A stretch of DNA of 64,000 nucleotides from Typhlomys cinereus (GCA_023101885.1 JALPQD010000408.1:983019-1047018), one strand, 5' to 3'; shown: positions 1 to 12,974, counted from the first letter of the stretch. Numbers and translations are program-made. Notes: generated by a model not told the origin, from the sequence alone.

Positions 1-571
1 TCCCTGGCAGGCCACCAACCCACCTGCCCTGACATGTTAAGGCCTCTGAACGGGCATCTAACCTGAACAGCAATTGTGCAGGCAGCAAATGATCTGGAAA
101 TCTTTCTAATTTATTTATTTTTGCATGAACACCGCATCTAAGGAAAGGATTTTAGAACTAAGTGGACCTTCATGGGATTGGGGATGTTTCTCACTAGAGT
201 GTGTGCCATGCTGTAGCACACAATCCAATAACTGGCTCAGGCTCAGAAATTCAAAGGAACACGTGGGAGAGAATTGACAGCAAGTCTGAATGCAGAAGAA
301 ATGGGACGAAGTAGTGCAGCTTCAAAGGACGAGCAAAGCACACTTGCGCAGCGGGCGCAGGGTAGGATGTGGTTTGCATTTGTGGCTCAATATAGGATTG
401 TGGCTAACTTCGTGATCACACCCCAAACCCGGACAATGCGTGCAGAGTCAGAAAGCACAGCAGCCTGCTTACGATTCACAGTCCCTTTTCTTTCCTTCCT
501 TCTCTCTCTCCATCTCTTATCTTTTCTGTTCATGAGGTATCTTATGATAAGCATTTATATATAAATAATAT

Positions 572-990
572 CATGGTGAGGCACAGGTGTCAACTTGACT
601 GTTGAGGGTTTGAGCTCTGGGCACATTTGTGGAGAATCAGTAGTTAAACCCAGAGCGAACCTGAAGGAGATTGTCTAGCTGATGAGGAAGGCCCAGCCTA
701 TGGTGGGTGGGATTGGGCCCTGGAATAAATCACGGGGAGCTGATTGAGAGAGTTGGCATCCTTTGTATACTTGGCCAGACATGCTGGTCTCGCAAGTAAG
801 GATTGTCCATCTCTCATTCCTTATGTGGGGATGGTGTGGCCAGTTCCCTCAGCCCTGGTGTTGGTGTGCGCTCTCCCGTCAAGTTGGACTGAGAACGTAA
901 CCGGACTGTCGTAAGGAAATAAACCCCTTGTTTCCTTAAGCCATTTGATGGTCATTTATCAGCAACCATGCAGGAGAAGTGCAACAAATA
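572..990 (+). mobile_element. URR1-like hAT DNA transposon remnant
   Basis: AGGTGTCAACTTGACTGTTG at the start and GCCCAGCCTATGGTGGGTGG inside are typical of a rodent non-autonomous family I know as URR1/hAT-Charlie. No protein is encoded. The same family recurs at 57840-58272 (reversed) and 63885-64000. Confidence 0.68.
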
Positions 991-1783
991 GGCTGACTGC
1001 AACAAATAATAAATCGACTAATCTTGAATTTGACTAAAAACCCCTCCACCAACTACTAATGCTTTAAGTCAGCTAATAGTAGGTCCTGTTAGGCCTCTAG
1101 GCATGAAAACTTCCCTGACAGGGTAAGTCAAATGCCCAATAGGCAAGCCTGTATCACAGGAGGCACATAGATGCAAAGGGAAATGTGTCTTGTGCTGCTT
1201 ATAAAAAGCCTCAACCACAAAAAGGCATTCCTGGTTCTGTCTTTATATATTTTTAACTGAGTGGCTTCTTTCAGAGATGGCACCAGAACACGGCTTACTG
1301 ATAAAGCTGTTAGTGACTTCAAGGAATGAAATCCTCGATTAAAAAATAAACTACACATTAGGAGTAAACTGTGAAGAAAGGCAACAGATGCTTCTTCTAG
1401 TTGAGACAGAATAAACGTGAGCAGAAAAGACGGTGATGCTGGGGACTGCTCTGGGACACGGGCGATGTCTGCACTCTTCTCCTTTCTGCCTTTCCACTAA
1501 TACCTCACCTTTCTCCCTTGTCCCCTGTCTTCCTCTCTGAGTCCCACTGGTTGTAGTGCTTTATTTGAAAACTCTTAAGCAGCAGAGAAACGAGTAATTA
1601 AATGGTCTGGGGATAAAACCTGTCCCACTATAAATTTAACCTGAATCTAAGAACTAATTAATTATTGCACTGACTTTGTATGGTAGGCACATTATCTCAC
1701 TACCAAAACCTCATTTGCATTAGCAAATGTTACACAGGTTTGAAGGGTTCATATTTTGGTGAACACTTTTAATTCTGGCTAAA
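991..1783. other. Intron sequence, no feature recognised
   Basis: AT-rich unique-looking sequence. The open frame on the minus strand at 1128-1358 shows no family resemblance. Confidence 0.6.
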
Positions 1784-1795
1784 GACATGCCTTTA

Positions 1796-2065
1796 TTTTT
1801 AAAAAATATTTATTGTGTATGTATGTGTATCAGAGAGAACTGTATATCCCTGTGGAGGACCAAGGGTGACTTTGGGACTCACCCTGGATTGCTTCTACCT
1901 CCTTTTTCCTTCGCTCTGAGATTTCCCAGGCTCTACCCACCAGGCTGAAAGTGCAGGCCTCTGCTGTTTCAGCCTGGCGTTTTTATGTGGGACCTGGGAT
2001 CCAAACTCAGGAACTTTTGCTTATGAAGCAGCGTCTTTACCCCTGAGCCATCTCTCCAGCTCTAG
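1796..2065 (-). repeat. tRNA-headed SINE, group O
   Basis: Full-length copy read on the minus strand, from the tRNA-like head at the right edge to the tail at the left. A 12-base TSD, GACATGCCTTTA, flanks it at 1784-1795 and 2066-2077. Confidence 0.93.
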
Positions 2066-2287
2066 GACATGCCTTTAAGCTGTATTAGTTTATCTGTATA
2101 ATGAATATGCTAATTTTGGTATACCAGTTGGACTATTACACATTTGGTAATGAAAGAACAAATTACATACATTTGAAATCATTAACCAGAAAAATATAAA
2201 GAAAAAACATTTCTTGAAATATAAATTGTACATAGCAGCATACATATATGTGTTCTCATATTATTTACACTAAAAAGCCTTAAATTA

Positions 2288-2450
2288 AGACAGATGAGAG
2301 GGTTCAGCAGGTAAAGACACTTGGTGTGCAAGCCCAGCAACCTGAGATGGTGCAAAGGAGAGAACCATCTCCTGAGAGTGGTCTTTCCACTGTGTCTGTA
2401 CATGCATATGCACTCATAGTACAATAAATACATTTAAAGAATAATGAAAA
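2288..2450 (+). repeat. B2/B3-like SINE, old
   Basis: Degenerate tRNA-type head (GATGAGAGGGTTCAGCAGGT) followed by a B3-type body with TGTCTGTACATGCATATGCA and an AATAAATAC tail. Confidence 0.7.
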
Positions 2451-2494
2451 AGTTTTAAATTGGAAGGAGCAAATAAATTAAGATGAAGTCATCT

Positions 2495-2605
2495 ATGCTG
2501 GCATTTACAATCCCACCACTTGGGAGGGGGTCAGGTAGGAGGACTCAAGAGTTCCAGGCTAGCCTGGGCTACACAGTGAAGTCCCATCAAGAAAAATAAT
2601 TAAGA
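2495..2605 (+). repeat. B1-like SINE (7SL-derived)
   Basis: Contains the B1/Alu-type strings GGCATTTACAATCCCACCAC, AGGCTAGCCTGGGCTACACA and an A-rich end. Confidence 0.8.
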
Positions 2606-3339
2606 TGATGCTTTCTGTTTTCAAATTATATACTCAAAGCAACATACTTAGTAAGCAGTGTCTGGCTCTGTATGCCATTCACAATAAGATACCAGTCTTG
2701 AGATACTCTGGAAATAGCAGACGATTCTGCGATACTGAAACAGACTTAAAATTCAGTGTTGTCCAGTACTGTTCTCTAACAGGGTTATCCTCTGGTGCTG
2801 AACTCCCCAGTGCAGGCAGAGAAATGGGAGGCCTCAAATACTTACCAATAATTACACATTAACAGGTGTGTGTGTTCGTGTGTATGTGTGCATGTATGTG
2901 TATGATATGTGCTCTTGAATACAGGGTCCAATGTAAACAAAATTCATTCTTTCTGAGGGGGACTTATTTCCATAGGATGGCAAGCCTGAAAACCTGCCTT
3001 TCTAACTTGATGGAGAAGTAAAGAAACCAGCAAAAAGCAGGGAATAAATTTAAATATTTATTTTACTTTACCTTTCTTTAAAATGGAAGGAACTGAAAGA
3101 ATGGTGCATTCTTTCATATTACTGGCATATTTCATATTAAACACAAATCTTGTGGCCTACCACTTATTGGGAAATTCTAGGTTAAATTCTGTATACTACT
3201 AAATGCGCACTTTGTTCCCTAAGTATCTTGTCTTAGATACCATTCTTATCTAAGTAGACTCTTCTACAGTATCTTGAGTTAACTGTTCATGTGACTAAAT
3301 TCATCTCCACTCTGACTTTGTTTAGAATTAGGTGAAAAG

Positions 3340-3608
3340 GGCTCAGGGCTTAAAACTCTGCCAAGAAAGCAGAAAGTCTTGAGTTCAGATCCCAGGTCCC
3401 ACATAAAAATACCAGATGGAAACAGTGGTGGTCTTGGTAGATGGAGCCTGGGAAATCCCAGAGGAAAGCAAAAAGGAGGTAGAAGCAATCCAGGATGATT
3501 CCTGAAGTCACCTTTGGTTCTTCACAGGAACATACAGTTCCCTCTGATACACACACATGCTAAGTAAGTTAAACAAAACAGAACATTATAAATAAAAAGA
3601 GAGAAATG
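3340..3608 (+). repeat. tRNA-headed SINE, group O, head truncated
   Basis: The first bases of the head are missing (starts at GGCTCAGGG). Body and A-rich tail are intact. The TSD AGGTGAAAAG is at 3330-3339 and 3609-3618. Confidence 0.88.
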
Positions 3609-3619
3609 AGGTGAAAAGC

Positions 3620-3735
3620 TGGGGAAGCAGGAAGAACAGGAATTCAAGGTCAGGATTGGCCTCAGCCAGGTAGTTACTGGCTAGCCTATGCTATACGAGA
3701 GCCCCTCTCAAACAAAAAGAACAAAGAAGGTAGAC
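3620..3735 (+). repeat. B1-like SINE fragment
   Basis: AATTCAAGGTCAGGATTGGC and CTAGCCTATGCTATACGAGA resemble the 3' part of B1. It follows a SINE TSD directly. Confidence 0.65.
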
Positions 3736-4114
3736 TGTGGCTTTTGAATCTCAGCTATTTTGATTCTCTAACCCACTTCCATTCTCAGGAGTATCTTCTT
3801 CAATAAACCAAAACAAAGACTTCAAACTACAAAAATCCCTTTTTTTGAAAAAAGCTTTAAAATTTCATGAATTGCTTTAGTCCCAAAAGGGTGGTTACTA
3901 AATAGTACCCTCTACTGGGAAATTGGTTGCCTGTTTAGTTTTAGTAGTGTCATTTAAAGTAAAAAATTTCCTTTTCAGAAAAAATGAAGAGAAAATGAAA
4001 GGGAATATGGAAATGGTTGAAGCAGGCCCAAACCAATGGTCTGCTCCTGGTCTGCTAAGCAGAAAAACTGAGCTAGACTGTCCCTGCCACCTTTTCCCTT
4101 TAAGAACAGAAGCA

Positions 4115-4339
4115 GGGGCTGAGAGGTGGTTCAGGGGTCAACATGCTATCCTGCAGGCAGAAGATCCTAAGCGGGTCTCAGGTCTCATATAAAAACACCA
4201 GGAAGAAATGAAGGTGGCCTGTACTTCTGGCCCTGGTGGGTGGAGTCTGGGAAATCCCAGAGTGAAGCCAGAAGGAGGTAGAAGCAATTCAGAATGATTC
4301 CCAAAGTCACCCTTGGTCCTCCACAAGGACATACAATGC

Positions 4340-4375
<36 letters not shown>
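4115..4375 (+). repeat. tRNA-headed SINE, group O, with (CA)n tail
   Basis: Head, body and a (CA)17-type tail (4342-4375) are recognisable. The head is diverged (GGTTCAGGGGTCAACATG). Confidence 0.88.
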
Positions 4376-4378
<3 letters not shown>

Positions 4379-4494
4379 AACACAGGTGTGACTTGAGTGA
4401 CATGGGGATTGCAGGCATCCCCTGTGAATGAGGGTATGTGGTATGGTTTGGAAATCAAGAATTCTGTTTTGGGGCCCTGGGGAGAATCTGAGTT

Positions 4495-4700
4495 TGAGCT
4501 CTGAAACCACACACAAAAAATGTGGGTGTAGTGGGGGTGTGCTTTAGCACCAGCCCTGGAGAGGAGATAACTAGCCAACCAGCTTAGTCCAACTGATGAG
4601 TCCCAAGCCAGTAAGAGGTCTTGTCTCAGAAAGAAAAAGGGTGAACATAGTATGTGAGGAGTGCCATCTGGCTGATCTCTGGTCCCCATGTACACAGCAC
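4495..4700 (+). repeat. B4-like SINE fragment
   Basis: Shows the B4/RSINE1-type string CCAACCAGCTTAGTCCAACT and a following GTCTTGTCTCAGAAAGAAAA. Confidence 0.62.
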
Positions 4701-5205
4701 ACCACCCCTCCTCAGCAATAAAAATGATTAATACTGATTAGACAAATTGTTCTAGACAGTGTAGGGAGGGAGAGGCTGTGAGCCTTGGCTGGAGAGAGCA
4801 TTCCCGACTTCATCCTCCCGGTCCAGGGATGGGCACTCATGTCCAGAGTCCATTAGCGACTACCCTAGCTGTCACTGGAATAGCTGTGTGGTTGCTAGCC
4901 ATGCGACGCTTCAAGAAGCCACTATAACTACACTGCAGCAAGAATGTGCCCATGAATAAAGAAAACATGGATGATGGGAGGCGGCAAGGGACAATTCTAA
5001 CTAAGTAGTACTAGTGTAATACTAGTCATCTCTAAAGTTGCAAGTATTTGGGAACAATCCAGCTACATGAGATAATAAATGCTGAAGCTAGTTTAAGCTT
5101 ATGTTCCTTGCAATTGAAAATCTCCAATTTTAGATACATAATGGAATATACTTTGCGCAAATTTTTTTCTTTCTTCTTTTAAATTTTTTTTTCTTCTTTT
5201 AAATT

Positions 5206-5349
5206 TTTAAAAACAAACATTTATTTATTGTGTGGGTGCACATGCCATGACGTGCAAATGGATGTCAGAGAAACCCTTGCAGGAATCGTCTCTTACCATG
5301 ATGGTTGTGGACACTGAATTCAGGTAACTCCTGAACTATCTTGCAGCCC
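5206..5349 (-). repeat. B2/B3-like SINE, antisense
   Basis: TTTATTTATTGTGTGGGTGC at the left and GAATTCAGGTAACTCC...TTGCAGCCCC at the right are the reverse of a B3-type element. Confidence 0.7.
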
Positions 5350-5435
5350 CCAATTTTTCTTTTTGATATGACTACACAGCATTTTAAATTCTCTAGCCAT
5401 TACATTCTATTCTTGATTCCAAATTTCACTTCAAT

Positions 5436-5726
5436 TTCATTCATTCATTCATATGTTTGTGTGTGTGTGTGTGTGTAGGTGTGTATGTGTATCAAAGAGT
5501 ACTGTGTGTCCCTGTGGAGGACGAACGGAGGATGATTTGGAAATCACCCTGGATTGCTTCTACCTCCTTGCTTTACTCTGGGATTTCCCAGGCTCCGCCC
5601 ATAAGGGGCCAGAAGTACAGGACAACACTGTTTCCATCTGGCATTTTTATGTGGAATCTGGGATCTGAACTCAGGACCTTTTGCTTTCGAAGCAGAGTCT
5701 TAACCCCTGAGCCATCTCTCTAGCCC
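5436..5726 (-). repeat. tRNA-headed SINE, group O
   Basis: Antisense copy with a (GT)n tract at 5455-5477 and the head at 5701-5726 (TGAGCCATCTCTCTAGCCC). Confidence 0.9.
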
Positions 5727-6227
5727 TTCTTCTGATCTTTCAATAGAAAGGGGAAAGCTACAAACACCCCTTTAAATGGTATTATAGTCTTGAATGTACA
5801 TTGGTACCAAACTTTGGCCTTTTCAAATGGACTTACTTGCCTCTGAGAAATGTTCAGTTGCTTATGTAATCTACATGTTGGCGAGAGAAAAGACCATTCT
5901 TAGGGAGTTTCTGTAATCAATGTTTGATATGAAATGAAGGCTTGGGAAGAAACCTAATACAGACAAGAAAGAACCAGAGGCAATTAAGTACAGTGACACA
6001 TAACTGCATTGCAGTACTTCAGAGATGTGAGTTTGAGGTTAGACTAACCTCTGTAAGTGAGAGAGCAAAGTAAGAGTGAGACAGAATGTGTGGAGGGAGA
6101 AAAAAATATGAAAAAATATAAACATTATGGAGTTCAGAAAATAGATGGTATTAGTATTGCCAACACTAAAGAGAGTATGTTGTAGTGACAGACTTTGTGT
6201 TGGAAAGTTGCTATCAGAAGTAGACTG

Positions 6228-6360
6228 GAGCCAGACACGGAACACATTTGCAATCTTAGCACTCAGGAAGCTGAGGCCAGCGTGGGCACACAGTGAGTTT
6301 CACCAACACAGCAAGAACCTCTCTCAAAAGAAATCAAACCAAAACAAACAAACAAAAAAC
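6228..6360 (+). repeat. B1-like SINE
   Basis: GCAATCTTAGCACTCAGGAA and GAGGCCAGCGTGGGCACACA are B1-type. The tail is (AAAC)n. Confidence 0.72.
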
Positions 6361-6400
6361 CTGCTTGCTAAGGTAATGACGTCTTTAAATTACTCTTTTT

Positions 6401-6435
6401 TTTTTAAAGCTTTTTTAAAATTTCTTATTTATTCA

Positions 6436-6489
<54 letters not shown>

Positions 6490-6698
6490 ACCGCGGGCGA
6501 ATTCGGGAACCACCATGGACTGCTTCTACCTCCTCCTTGTTTACTCTGTCCCGGGATTCACAGGCTTCGCCCTACCAGGACCAGAAACACAGGCCGACCT
6601 GCTTCCGCCTGGCGTCTATACATGGGGTCTAGGATTTGAACTCAAGACCTTCTACCTGCAAGGCAGACGCTTAACCCCTGAGCCACCTCTCCAGCCCC
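6401..6698 (-). repeat. tRNA-headed SINE, group Y2 (young)
   Basis: CpG-rich young copy with the CTTGTTTACTCTG segment that marks Y2. The long (GT)24-type tract is at 6439-6486 and the head ends at 6698. Confidence 0.93.
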
Positions 6699-7138
6699 TG
6701 GAATGGCCGTTTTATATGGACATGTTTATATATGTTACGAAGATAAATTTCATTAAAACCAGAAAAAACACAGCTTGCCAACAATTTTTTTAATCTAACT
6801 TTACACCTGCCAAAGGGAGTGAACTTACTAACACGAATTGCTAACAGTGTAGCATGAATACTTTTTAACAGAAAGATGGAAAGTTAAAAAAGTGAAAATT
6901 AACAGACTTCAGACATAATGTCAAGAGTGAACCAAAAAGTGCATCGCTTTTCTTCATAAAAATTGCTGCTATTGAATGTATTTTAAATTTAAGACAATGA
7001 AACTGATGTTCAAAAGAAAGTTTCAGCAAAACTTGTTTTCTGAGTGCTGACAAAAACCTTGTCATCACTGTTAAGTGACTATAATTTAGTCACAAATGAC
7101 ATGGTAATGAAGCAAGATTAGTTTGAACACATACATAC

Positions 7139-7282
7139 CACAGGCTGTTTTGTGATGTCCACCAAGTCCTTGAGATTGTAATACTGATGTTTCTCAAAGG
7201 CGGAAAACAGCATGTCTAGAACATGTTGCTTGTCTGCCCGAGCACGCTTTCCATCTTCCTTCTTCTTCCTTTCATATTCAAT
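7139..7282 (-). CDS. GTF2F2: GTF2F2 internal coding exon, about residues 163-210 (winged helix)
   Basis: The acceptor reads TTTTTACCTATAG on the minus strand and the donor is GTATGT (7133-7138). The 144 bases are exactly 48 codons, beginning IEYERKKKEDGKRARADK and ending DITKQPV. This is the basic stretch and first part of the C-terminal winged-helix DNA-binding domain of RAP30, including KQHVLDMLFSAFEKHQYY. Both edges fall between codons, so this is the only one of the three exons that could be skipped without a frameshift, though the winged helix would be lost. The next exon, which should start with Val-Tyr-Leu-Lys, is not found between 1 and 7138. Confidence 0.97.
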
Positions 7283-8091
7283 CTATAGGTAAAAAGCAAA
7301 AGAAAGAGATGTATAAGCAACACATTCTTTCTGAAATTTAGGCCTTCTGCTTCAGGCATCTGAGAACTGCTACATCAGGAGTTCTGAGATGCCAGCCCTC
7401 TGAATAGGGGCTCACAGGACTTCCAGCAGCTTTAAGGATCTAAGATCACCAGAATGCTGATTTGTTAGCCAGTTTTAGACTTTCTTGAAGCTTTATGTAA
7501 GGCATCCATTCTCCCCCAAGTACGCATAAGGTAGGCTAGATCGGAAGTCTCTTTGTTTTTAGTTAACCAAAATACAAGAAGATAATTTTATGCAGGTAAC
7601 TGCATTTGATAAATAACAATCTTCAAAATGGGAGTCCTTGGACACATGCAATATAAAACAGGTTCTCTAGAAGGTGAGCTTGGGAAGCATTTGTAAAGAA
7701 AGGACATGGACAGCACCGTCTTTCCCCAGCCTGATCCTGTGCTGTTTCTTCAATCTGCTTCTTCAATCCACTAGGTACTTAACAATAGAAAGAGTGAACA
7801 TATACTTAGTATCAAACCATTTTCCTGAACTCTTAATTTTTATCTCCATCACACGCCCTCTAAGTTTATCTGTATTACATATTTTATCTTTTAATACAGA
7901 AATTAAAAAAAAATCTTTGTCCCAAATAAAAACAAGGTACCAGGGCCCATGTTTGGTGTATTCCACTGTGTTGTCCACATTCATGACACCAGAACAGGAA
8001 GAAACTACGCTAGTGAGTTGTCTCCCACTAATATCCTGGCATTATTCATTTGTAAAAACTTATCTTTGCATTGAAAATATGCAACTTTAAA

Positions 8092-8340
8092 GGGCTGGGG
8101 CCATAGTTCAAATGTGGTAAAGTGCTTGTCTTGTAAACATGAGGATCTGGGTGCAATCCTCAGAATTTAGATTAAAAGGGTGGGAGTAGTACTGCACAAT
8201 GTAATCCAGGTGCTGGGGAGGTGGAAACAGCTGGAAGCTGCCAGGGAACAGGCGCAGAGCATCACCTGGGTGACTACAATCTGGGGACCAAAGGTAAAGC
8301 CAGTGAGATGCACATCAAAACTAACAACTGAATTCTGCGC
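8092..8340 (+). repeat. B4-like SINE
   Basis: An ID-type head (GGGGCCATAGTTCAAATGTG) followed by B1-like sequence (AATCCAGGTGCTGGGGAGGT), the B4 arrangement. Confidence 0.7.
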
Positions 8341-8614
8341 AAATTTCAGCTTCAAGAAGCTTCTAACAATAGGCTTTGTTAAGAAGATATAATTTAGTCT
8401 TTACTAAGTTAAACTAAAAATATATCGCATACATAATCACAAGCTTATAAAACAAGCTACAGGTAACACTGACAACAGTGTGTGTATTTCAACTAAACAA
8501 ACTCGGGCCTCAGAGAAGGTAAAAAAAGACTAACTTAATCATTTCATTTTTCAAAAAAATGTATGTACTCTGACAGTAAATGTCAAGATCCATTTAGCTC
8601 CTCAGCAGATGAGG

Positions 8615-10255
8615 CACATAAGACTACTCTCTTTAAGAAACATCAATAACAATAACAAAAAACAATGAGTGGGAAGGTGGGAAGGGATAGGATGAAACCT
8701 TTTAAAGGGTAGATTTAGGATACTACAACAAATAGAGTGAGTGAGGGAATAATTGGGAAAAATACATAGCGGGAAATGAGAGGATGGGACATAGGAGGGA
8801 CATAGGGACTTACAGAAAAACCCTAAGACTATGGGAGATAAGCCTATAGAAACCTCATATGCTAATAGTTTGCCCAAAACAAACAAAACAAAATCACATG
8901 CCTTTTAAAGAAAGGAACAAAAATGGGCAGTCCCTATGGAAAGGAGCACAGAGTGAGGAAAACAGGGTAAAACAAAACAAAACAAAACAAAAAGCCTTAA
9001 GCTACCCACTTAGTACCCAGTGACAATTAAAAATATACTAGGAGTAATAGGAAGGTGATATTTCCTGATAAAATGTTAGTCAGAGAGATCTCAAAGGCCC
9101 CCAAAACATTATAGGCTTTTGCCATTGTTCTTGGGTGCTCTCCAAAATAACTGCCAGTAAGACTCTATTACTGAAGATGCAATACATATGGATCATAGAA
9201 CTTGGGCAAAATACATCAACTGTAACTGGCGAAAACTTCCTGCTTGCTGGATAGCTTACACAGTACCAAGCAATACTGTAGAAGCTACTGGAGGAGAGAA
9301 ATAATCACAGGTCTCATCAACTCATGAGATCTGCAAGTTGAAATAAAAATCACCATAGCAGCAGTGATCATCAATATAATAGTGGCATAAGTATCAAGGA
9401 GACAACCAATGGTTTTCTAATCAGACTCAAGACCTGCTTGTCAGAATGGAACACATTCCTGTTACTGTTAACTAGAACTCCCACCCCCCCAAAAAGGGGA
9501 AGGAAATAGATCAATAGGGAAAAACAGCTAATGAGCCTGTAAGTAGAAAGACAGTACACCAAACTGCCCTGTAAATAGATGCTATTATACTCATAGATTT
9601 GAAGAGTACTTAGCACTCAGACTAGAAGTCTTCTACAACGGAGGAAGAGGATCTCAACACCCTGACAAGATGAAGACAAGGCCAGAAGAAGAGTATTGAA
9701 GTGGACAACAAAGGCCAGCCAAATGCAGAGAACCCAGCAGCCTGGCAATGTTCACCCAGAATCAGGCCAACCTAATCTCTTCCCATCGCCACAGAGGCCT
9801 GAACCCCCACAAGAGGGCTGGAGAGATGCCTCAGGGGTTAAGATTTTGTCTTGCAAGCAGAAGGTCCTGAGTTTGGATCCCAGGTCCTATGTAAAAATGT
9901 CAGATGGAAATGGCTGCGGCCTGCACTTCTGGCCCTGGTGGGCAGAGCCTGGGAAATCCCAGAGTGAAGCAAAAGGAAGTAGAAACATCTAGGGATGATT
10001 CCTGAAGTCACCCTTGGTCCTCCACAGGGACACACAGTGCCCTCTAATACACATACTCACACAAAATAAATTAATTTTTTAAAAAAAGGAGTAGACAAGG
10101 GAACCTTAGGGTCCATTGAAGTGGACAAGCAGGAGGGAGGGAGAGGATGGATTGATGATGGGAAAGGAGGGGTATAGGAGGAAGGGGGAATGGAGGGAAG
10201 CAGGGAAAAGTACTCAATATGCTTGTAAAACTAAGGAAAACAAACAAAACAATAA
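8615..10255 (+). mobile_element. L1/HAL1-like retrotransposon 3' region, split by a SINE
   Basis: Shares long stretches in the same order with 59885-61570 (for example AAAATGTTAGTCAGAGAGAT; ATTATAGGCTTTTGCC; CCTGCTTGTCAGAA). It ends in a G-rich segment and GCTTGTAAAACTAAGG with an A-rich tail. The SINE at 9815-10087 interrupts it. No ORF1 or ORF2 remains. The family resembles rodent L1-type 3' sequence, but I cannot confirm the class. Confidence 0.65.
9815..10087 (+). repeat. tRNA-headed SINE, group O, nested in an L1-like element
   Basis: The copy splits the L1-like repeat: the sequence left of it (GAACCCCCACAAGAG) and right of it (TTAGGGTCCATTGAAGTGG) is continuous in the related element at 61400-61450. 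Confidence 0.9.
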
Positions 10256-10329
10256 CAAAAACCCTGTCCTTTCTTTAGGGTTTATTTTTAAAAATGATAT
10301 GAAGAGCCTTGAGTTTTTTAAAGTAATTT

Positions 10330-10347
10330 TTAAAATTTGATTTTAAA

Positions 10348-10384
<37 letters not shown>

Positions 10385-10613
10385 CAGAGGGCATTGTGTT
10401 TCCCTTGGAGGACCAAGGGTGACTTTGGAAATCATCCTGGATTGCTTCTACCTCCTTTTTGCTTCACTGGGATTTTCCAGACTCTGTCCACCAGAGCCGG
10501 AAGTGCAGGCTACTGCCATTTCTATCTGGCATTTTTATATGGACCTGGGACCCGAACTCAGGACCTTCTGCTTGCAAGGCAGAGTTTTAACCCCTGAGCC
10601 ATCCCTCTAGCCC
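10330..10613 (-). repeat. tRNA-headed SINE, group O
   Basis: Antisense full-length copy with (GT)n at 10350-10381 and the head at 10590-10613. Confidence 0.9.
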
Positions 10614-10654
10614 ACGGTACATGAGAACACAATGCTAAACACACACACATGTTA

Positions 10655-10775
10655 CAGATGGAATGCTAGACAAGGTGGCATAATGCCTATAATCCCTACA
10701 CATGGGAGGTGGAGGCCAGACATTAGGAGTTCAAGGCCAGTCTTGGATACTCTCTCAACAACAAAACCAAAAGAA
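10655..10775 (+). repeat. B1-like SINE
   Basis: ATAATGCCTATAATCCCTAC, GAGGTGGAGGCCAGAC and GAGTTCAAGGCCAGTCTTGG give a clear B1-type reading. Confidence 0.8.
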
Positions 10776-12600
10776 AGAATCAAAGAGCAATCTAAAAACC
10801 CAGATGTATAAAAATTAACCATGCTAGAAATGGAAAAATATTGTTCTTCAGTAGAGTTTTTATACTACCAGAAATTTGATTATAAATTTATTTAAAAGTA
10901 ACAAGAAAGTAGAATATCTGTGTATCTTCCTTAAGACTTCTACTGTGGATAACTTATAGAAAAAGACTTTTAAAACAAAATAAGCTCAATTTTTTTTTTT
11001 TTTTGGTGTCCTCAGTGACACCAGGTGAACAGTGTATTGTTATGGTAAGAAGGGACTTGAATGATTTCCATGGCTATCAAGCCATTGATACTGAAAGTTA
11101 ATCTGAAGATAAAACGAAGACCTGAAGTACTTTTGTTTTTTAAATAAACAGTATAGGAGCGAATGGAGGGGAAAATAAATAAATAAATAAAATAAAAATT
11201 ACTCATAATATCCTACTCATAACTTGGTATCATAAGTAAAGTTATATAAATAACCTATATACTAAACTGTGAATGCTACAAGCTAGTCTATTCAAGAATT
11301 GTTTTGAAATAGTTATTTCTCTTTTAACTATTTTCCCTTTGGACATTCTGTTGTTTACTATTGTACAAGCATTGTAAGCAAATGATATTCAAGGCAATCA
11401 AACATCTAACTTGTTAGCAACCAATACTAAATGTTATAGTTACTAGGGTAGAAATAACTTTCATGTCATATGAATGTTAATTAGTGATATTTTATCTGCT
11501 CCGACTAACCACAGATTACCACACAGTCAACTTTTTAGAGATAAATGTCAATTAATAAAGCATTTTAAACTTAAGTCTCCAGCTAAGTTTTTTAATATCC
11601 CAAATCTATCATACACAATTCATTTTACTTTCCCAAGAAAGCAAATTATCCAAGACTAAAATGCATCCAACTGTGGAAAATCCATTGTGGATGTGATATA
11701 GAGCCATTGAAACATCATTACTGAACCTTAATCACTGACTAAAATTATAAATGCCACCCACTCCCAATTAAAATATAATCCAGTTGTCTGTAAATTTCTT
11801 GACTTTTTTTTGTAGAAATGTTTTGATTGCTTTGTCAAGCAGCCTTTGTGAGGCTTTTACATTGACTTCTGAAGTGATGATCGTTTTGCATTTTAAATCC
11901 TGGTGAAGGAATACTTCCTCCTTCCCTCCACTAATGCTTCTATGTCTGCTTTATGTGTCATCATCTTTTAGGAGGAAATTAATTCTTTAGAGTTGGTCAG
12001 TCCTGGGTGTGCAAATTCAAATGGATGATTCAAATGCAGCATTCTTATACTACAGACCATGGTAGGCAAATACTGCTGACAATCTTTATAATGTAGTCCT
12101 GAGTCCTGTAGGCACCCACTATAATGAACAAAATTTGAAACATATGCATGTAACTTAGAAAAATAACAACAAAAGCCCGAAATTCAACAACTTTAGTTCT
12201 AGAAGCTAACAGATGGCTACTACACAGAAGGAAAGAGACTATGCCTAAAAGTGAATTTTCTTTCTGGTTCCTGGGCGTCACTTGATGATTTTATCTTACT
12301 ATTTCAATGAATTTCTAATTTAGCTTTTCTTAGAGTCTCCATCACTTTGGATCAAAGTGCTACAAAAAAAGTCCTTTTTCAAACTCAGGAACATAGGAAT
12401 AGGGATAAGAGCAAAGACAAGAAAATATCTAAGTTCGGAAGAAAGCCTTTGTGACCTCCTACATCTACTGAGCCTCATGCCTTCTTCAACAGGTGACATA
12501 TAATTTTAAAATCTTCCTGTATCTTTGGCTTGATGGCTGCAAACTAGAATCACCTGGGGAACCTAATGCACATCAGAGGAATAAAGTCCATCTCTGGAGG
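10776..12600. other. Intron sequence, mostly unique and AT-rich
   Basis: I see only a T run at 10990-11004 and an (AAAT)n run at 11176-11195. Nothing coding or repetitive was recognised elsewhere. Confidence 0.6.
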
Positions 12601-12669
12601 CATTTTCTTTTTCTTTTCAATTAATTAAATTATTATTATTTTGCATTTTCCTTTAAAAAGTGCTTCCTG

Positions 12670-12916
12670 GGCTGGAGAGATGGCTCAGGGGTTAAGATTC
12701 TGGCTTGAAATCAGAAGGTTGTGAGTTCAGATCCCAGGTCCCACATAAAAACCGCAGGCAGAAATGGTGGCAGCCAGTACTTCTGGCCCTAGTGGGAGGA
12801 ACCTGGGAAATCCCAGAGCAAAGTAAGGAGGTAGAAGCATTCCAAGATGATTTCTGAAGGACTCTTTGGTCCTCCACAGGGACACATATGTACACACATG
12901 CACACTAAATAAAAAT
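12670..12916 (+). repeat. tRNA-headed SINE, group O
   Basis: Complete head and body, with an AAATAAAAAT tail and no long CA tract. The TSD AAAGTGCTTCCTG is at 12657-12669 and 12917-12929. Confidence 0.93.
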
Positions 12917-12974
12917 AAAGTGCTTCCTGAGCCATTCTAGGACACAATGCACATTTAGGGCCCCTGTCTTATAG

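Noticed and set aside
6437..6793. Recurring open frames beginning Met-Cys-Val-Cys-Val and continuing into a similar 60-80 residue sequence, seen at more than 20 places on both strands
   Set aside because: They are (GT)n tracts read through into the antisense strand of the SINE. Two frames happen to be open in the consensus, so the similarity reflects repeat copies and not a gene family.
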